Source: Spirochaetia bacterium UBA5368 (GTDB lineage Bacteria; Spirochaetota; UBA4802; UBA5368). From it: a stretch of DNA of 19,036 nucleotides. Under the pieces are notes generated by a model. It ran no database searches and was not told the origin of the DNA. It was given only the letters and a program-made list of their open reading frames with translations. A program made the position numbers and the translations under genes. Numbering within the stretch: the first letter of the stretch is position 1; each line of letters opens with the position of its first letter. The stretch lies in the NCBI GenBank assembly GCA_002407865.1, contig DHPI01000065.1, positions 74,552-93,587 of the forward strand, read 5' to 3'. This document shows positions 16,213 through 19,036 of this stretch, in pieces.

Positions 16213-17448
16213 TTACAATCCGCCCTCTCTCATAATTTCAATAAGCCTGTGCGCCTCTTCAATATGAATGCCCGTTCCCGACGCGGAAACCTCGTTGAAG
16301 CCGGTCACACCTTCGCCGCGATATCCGCGCGCGGCAAAGCCCTTTTCCCTGAAAATGCAGAACGGCACGGGATCCGACGCATGCGTACGCAGCGCAATCG
16401 GCGTGGGGTGATCGGGCATAACGAGCAACGTGACATCATCGAATTTTTTCAGCCCCTTCATGACTCTGCCGACGACCTTTTCGTCGAAATCCTCGATTGC
16501 CTGTATTTTATGCGCAATATTCCCCTCGTGGCCCGATTCATCGGGCGATTCAACATGCAGAAACACGAAATTCGCGTCATCGAGCGCGCAAAGGAGCGCG
16601 TCGGCCTTGCCCGTATAGTTGGTATCGAGATACCCGGTAGCGCCTTCGACGCACAGTGGCGTCAGACCCGCCGCACGGCCGATGCCGTGGATGAGGTCAA
16701 CCGCGGATATAGTATGGCCGTACAGGCCAAAGCGCTCGTTCAACGTTTTCATCGTCGGCTTGCGGCCCGCGCCCCACAGCCACGCGGAAACCGGCGCGCC
16801 CTGATACCGGGAACGCGCGTCGCGTATCGCCGCCGAGTCCGCAATCACTTTTTTCGAAAGGTCCATTATTTCGGCAAGCACCGACGAGCCGGTTCCGCAA
16901 GGATAATAGCCTGATGCCGCTTCACCCTGAATGTCGTGCGGCGGCGTGGTGTCGGGAAGATCGTCGTACGGATACTCCCGCCAGATCATAATGTGGCGGT
17001 ACGAAACACCCGGAAAAAACTCGATCCCGGGCCGCGTTATTTTCTTCTGAAACTCGTCTATAACAATACGCGAAAACGCCGAGTCGATATGGTTGGCGCT
17101 GAAATCCGACATCGCACCGTCGTCCCCGATCGTCACCAGATTGCACCTGAAGGCCACGTCGTTCGGCTTCATGTCGATACCCATATTCAGCGCCTCGAGC
17201 GGCGCCCTTCCCGTATAGTTGAGCGCCGGATCGTAGCCGAAAATCGAAAGATTCGCAGTATCGCTCCCTGGCGCAAGTCCTGTCGGCACAGTGCGCGCAA
17301 GGCCGAGCACGCCGTGTTTCGCGAGATAATCCATATTCGGCGTTTGCGCAACATCGAGGGGCGTTCTGCCGCCCAGAGACGCGATGGGATAATCCGCCAT
17401 GCCGTCGCCGACAAGTATCGCAATTTTTCCAATTCCCTTATTACTCAT
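16213..17448 (-). CDS. apgM: Archaeal-type cofactor-independent phosphoglycerate mutase (ApgM)
   Basis: 411 residues, full length for the aPGAM branch of the alkaline phosphatase superfamily, which interconverts 3- and 2-phosphoglycerate in glycolysis. Motifs: LVGDGMADYP with metal ligand Asp15; TPNMDYLAKHG; catalytic Ser62 in APGSDTANLSIFGYDP; HVESPDESGHEGN (His298, Asp303, His307); PDHPTPI (Asp346, His347); and His356. The metal set therefore looks complete. A bacterial subgroup of this family has been annotated as proposed homoserine kinase; no threonine genes lie nearby, so the mutase call is preferred, but the subgroup cannot be settled by eye. AGGATAG precedes the ATG, which starts one base after the stop of the broken DUF62 gene (TAGAATG), implying an ancestral operon. 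Confidence 0.9.
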   Translation of the reverse strand: MSNKGIGKIAILVGDGMADYPIASLGGRTPLDVAQTPNMDYLAKHGVLGLARTVPTGLAPGSDTANLSIFGYDPALNYTGRAPLEALNMGIDMKPNDVAFRCNLVTIGDDGAMSDFSANHIDSAFSRIVIDEFQKKITRPGIEFFPGVSYRHIMIWREYPYDDLPDTTPPHDIQGEAASGYYPCGTGSSVLAEIMDLSKKVIADSAAIRDARSRYQGAPVSAWLWGAGRKPTMKTLNERFGLYGHTISAVDLIHGIGRAAGLTPLCVEGATGYLDTNYTGKADALLCALDDANFVFLHVESPDESGHEGNIAHKIQAIEDFDEKVVGRVMKGLKKFDDVTLLVMPDHPTPIALRTHASDPVPFCIFREKGFAARGYRGEGVTGFNEVSASGTGIHIEEAHRLIEIMREGGL

Positions 17449-17449
17449 T

Positions 17450-17679
17450 CTATCCTATCCTCGCTGGATCATCTATCTCCATCGAATATGTCCGCGCACA
17501 CGACACCATGTTCATCGCAAACTCGACAAGTCCCTCGCTTCCATTGATAACGCCCGCATCACCGGCCCCCAGTTCCGCATATGCGGCGCACAGCAGCCGC
17601 CCGTCGACGCATCCCGCCGATACCGCTACGCATCGCTCGCACCGAAATCCGTGAGAAGCCCTATTATCCGCGATGCCAT
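17450..17679 (-). pseudogene. Broken SAM hydrolase / SAM hydroxide adenosyltransferase (DUF62 family)
   Basis: Two pieces of one family in two frames. From ATG at 17679 the product reads MASRIIGLLTDFGASDA and stops (17626), exactly the DUF62/SAM-hydrolase N-terminus (IITLLTDFGxxDxYVG). From about 17630 a second frame gives VDGRLLCAAYAELGAGDAGV, INGSEGLVEFAMNM and SCARTYSMEIDDPARIG, then TAG. This matches the family C-terminus (tYaevxpGe, SsGxxEiavNxGsA, GdxV). Intact members have about 260-290 residues, so some 180-200 internal residues are missing and the frame is broken. Family function: S-adenosylmethionine to adenosine plus methionine, or halogenation in a few members. The remnant keeps its position one base before apgM. 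Confidence 0.68.
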
Positions 17680-17724
17680 TTTCCGCCCACAAAAACCGTC
17701 CATTTTGATAATTGGGGCATGCGT

Positions 17725-17752
17725 ATCATAATCGCGTGGTTGCGTAAACCAA
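17725..17752 (-). promoter_or_regulatory. Candidate promoter of the DUF62-remnant/apgM/SH3b operon
   Basis: Minus strand: -35 TTGGTT (17752-17747), 16-base spacer, -10 TATGAT (17730-17725). The -10 is 5/6 and the -35 3/6. It lies about 46 bases before the remnant's ATG and is the only reasonable candidate upstream of apgM. Confidence 0.4.
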
Positions 17753-17783
17753 TTTTTTACCGCCGCATATTCCAAAAAAATGC

Positions 17784-17812
17784 TTGAAGTTATACCATGC
17801 CGCGCATGTAAT
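17784..17812 (+). promoter_or_regulatory. Promoter of the HEPN gene
   Basis: TTGAAG, 17 bases, TGTAAT (4/6 and 5/6). The leader would be about 90 bases. It diverges from the apgM operon promoter, with about 30 bases between the two -35 boxes. Confidence 0.45.
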
Positions 17813-17908
17813 CCTTATTCATGCTCGGCGGCTAATTTCGGCATATCGCACATGCATGCCGATACCACGCAGGTCCGGGTGAACGCACAGTCGGGACGAG
17901 CATGTATA

Positions 17909-18298
17909 ATGGAAAACGAAATCGAAAACAAAATAAATTTCAGGCTCTCCCAGAGCAGGGAGAAGCTCGAGCTTGCGGCGATTATGCTCGAAAAGGGGAT
18001 GTACAACGACTCGGTTCTGTGTTCGTATCTTTCCATGTTCTATTCGGTCCGCGTCCTTCTCATTCAAAACGGCAGCGATTCGGACGATCATGACCGCATA
18101 CTTGAGCTTGTGGAATCGTACTATGAACCGGCGGGATGGACGGGAGTCGATATAATCGGCATTTTACGCGAAGCGAAAACCTGCCGAGACAGTGTGGAAT
18201 CCGTACGGGACGCGGTCGCCACACGGGAAGAGGCGGAGAAGTTTTATACCAACGCGAAAATGCTGCACGCCACAATAGCGGAAAAATTCTCCGCATAA
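17909..18298 (+). CDS. Solitary HEPN-domain protein (UPF0332-like)
   Basis: 129 residues, the size of stand-alone HEPN proteins. NFRLSQSREKLELAAIMLEKGMYNDSVLCSYLSMFYSVRVLLI is the typical first helical pair of this family (A-x-ML-E-x-G-x-Y-xx-SV-xx-xY-x-MF). A four-helix bundle follows, ending EEAEKFYTNAKMLHATIAEKF. HEPN proteins often pair with MNT nucleotidyltransferases as toxin-antitoxin modules or act as RNases through R-x4-6-H; neither a partner gene nor that motif is present here, so an RNase role is unlikely. The frame is open 43 codons further upstream to 17780, but the sequence before this ATG resembles no family N-terminus and overlaps the predicted promoter. The ribosome site is weak. 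It ends 5 bases from moaE, which converges on it. Confidence 0.75.
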   Translation: MENEIENKINFRLSQSREKLELAAIMLEKGMYNDSVLCSYLSMFYSVRVLLIQNGSDSDDHDRILELVESYYEPAGWTGVDIIGILREAKTCRDSVESVRDAVATREEAEKFYTNAKMLHATIAEKFSA

Positions 18299-18303
18299 CC
18301 CTG

Positions 18304-18720
18304 TCAGGGGCGCTCTGACACCCACACGGAGCCGTCGGCATAATGCTCCTTTTTCCAAATGGGTACCGTCTTTTTAATCGTATCGATGATATATCTGAGA
18401 GCGGCAAAACCCTCCTCCCGGTGCTTTACCGACACGGCGATAAACACGCTCGCCTCCCCGATATTGACCCTTCCATAACGGTGAATAACGATACAGTTTG
18501 TCAGCGGCCATGTTTCAACGGCATGCTTTACTATTTTATCAAGCTCGCGCATCGCCATGTCTTCATAGACATCATAGTGAAGATAGTGCACCTCCCGGCC
18601 CATGGAGTTTTTTCTGGCCGTCCCGATGAATGTCAGGATTGCGCCGTCTTCCACTGTTCCCGATTTATGCAGCAGGCCGGTGACATCAATCGGTTCTTTT
18701 TGCATCTGGACTATTTTCAT
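18304..18720 (-). CDS. moaE: Molybdopterin synthase catalytic subunit MoaE
   Basis: 138 residues, near the usual 140-150. MoaE and MoaD form the heterotetramer that inserts two sulfurs into cyclic pyranopterin to make molybdopterin in the cytoplasm. Family blocks: GAILTFIGTARKNSMG (Arg36), VHYLHYDVYEDMA, RYGRVNIGEASVFIAVSVKHRE (His100), and the active-site segment IKKTVPIWKKEHYADGSVWV. Lys116 and Lys123 correspond by spacing to the E. coli Lys119 and Lys126. It starts 16 bases after the moaD stop, behind a CGGGAAAG ribosome site. No other molybdenum-cofactor gene is inside the window. Confidence 0.95.
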   Translation of the reverse strand: MKIVQMQKEPIDVTGLLHKSGTVEDGAILTFIGTARKNSMGREVHYLHYDVYEDMAMRELDKIVKHAVETWPLTNCIVIHRYGRVNIGEASVFIAVSVKHREEGFAALRYIIDTIKKTVPIWKKEHYADGSVWVSERP

Positions 18721-18736
18721 TGGCTGCTTTCCCGGA

Positions 18737-18982
18737 TTACCCGCCGCTCACCGGCGGAAAAATTGCCAGCACATCGTTATCCTGCAACCGGGCGTCAACA
18801 GCGCGGTATTCTTCGTTTATCGCGAAAAGCAGAATGTCGATTTTTGTCCCAAGTTCAGGATTCTTTTCCGAGAGACAGCTCACGGCATCCTTCACGGAAG
18901 CTCCGTCGGGAAGCTCCATCGTAATGTTGTCGAAGCCGCAAATATCTCTGACAGAGGCGAATGTTTTTATATGAATATTCAT
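18737..18982 (-). CDS. moaD: Molybdopterin synthase sulfur carrier subunit MoaD
   Basis: 81 residues, the size of E. coli MoaD, starting MNIHIKTFASVRDICG. It has a ubiquitin-like beta-grasp fold, with the family pattern ELPDGASVKDAVSCL, LLFAINEEYRAVDARLQDND and VLAIFPPVSGG. The terminal Gly-Gly is the site that is adenylated by MoeB and carries the thiocarboxylate. The frame is open upstream to the window edge. ATG at 18991 has GGTGG only 2-3 bases away, while the chosen ATG has it about 11 bases away, so the start is uncertain by three codons; the chosen one gives the family-typical N-terminus. It forms an operon with moaE. Confidence 0.93.
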   Translation of the reverse strand: MNIHIKTFASVRDICGFDNITMELPDGASVKDAVSCLSEKNPELGTKIDILLFAINEEYRAVDARLQDNDVLAIFPPVSGG

Positions 18983-19036
18983 GATATACATATCCACCAC
19001 ATCATCGCCCCCTGTCAATAATTTCTCTGTATTCCC

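Noticed and set aside
18302..18320. TGTCAG/CTGACA inverted repeat between HEPN and moaE as a terminator
   Set aside because: Only 6 bp, no T tract on either strand, and most of it is moaE coding sequence.
18990..19018. TTGACA upstream of moaD as a promoter
   Set aside because: The sequence 17 bases downstream is GGATAT, a poor -10, and it would leave no room for a leader. moaD is more likely transcribed from beyond the window.
18983..19036. MoaD as the C-terminal part of a fusion protein, since its frame is open to the window edge
   Set aside because: Only about 18 codons are visible upstream, with no family resemblance; a MoaD of 81 residues from the chosen ATG is complete.
1..19036. CRISPR arrays, tRNA or rRNA genes, insertion sequences, attachment sites
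   Set aside because: No regularly spaced repeats, cloverleaf-like segments, transposase or integrase motifs were seen on either strand.

Overview
The window looks like chromosomal core and accessory DNA from a diderm bacterium, most plausibly a spirochaete (Spirochaetota) or a close relative; no marker gene fixes the lineage. Evidence for an outer membrane is a predicted beta-barrel protein with a signal peptide and a terminal Tyr, plus two lipoprotein signal peptides, one with a loose VFSC lipobox of the kind common in spirochaetes. Promoters are of the TTGACA-17-TATAAT type, and TTG and GTG starts are probably used. No mobile element, integrase, CRISPR array, tRNA or rRNA is visible.

Left part, mostly minus strand (1-3800): a seven-helix GGDEF protein cut by the window edge; a two-gene unit of an HXXEE membrane protein and a DUF6544-type protein, with its own promoter and a good rho-independent terminator; and a PlsC-type acyltransferase behind two promoters. 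A divergent intergenic region of about 440 bases follows.

Centre (4074-10855, plus strand): an unrecognised exported or membrane protein nearly abutting mfd (transcription-repair coupling factor), then a SurA-N-like lipoprotein without a visible parvulin domain, closed by a perfect 14-bp terminator. A new promoter then drives two genes, a lipoprotein and a TolB-N/CsgG-like exported protein, whose domains look related to each other. Facing them on the minus strand are a small outer-membrane barrel (probably TTG start) and a hot-dog thioesterase.

Right part (12150-19036): lon has its own promoter and ends 6 bases from a converging operon. That operon, read right to left, is a broken gene for a SAM-hydrolysing DUF62-family enzyme (intact start and intact C-terminus, about two thirds lost), apgM (archaeal-type phosphoglycerate mutase), and a membrane-anchored SH3b/LamG-like protein. 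The last two are joined as TAAATG. A solitary HEPN-domain gene diverges from the operon and converges on moaD-moaE, which encode the two subunits of molybdopterin synthase.

The most informative observations are the DUF62 remnant heading the apgM operon, the lipoprotein/TolB-like pair with a shared domain, and the HXXEE-DUF6544 pair.
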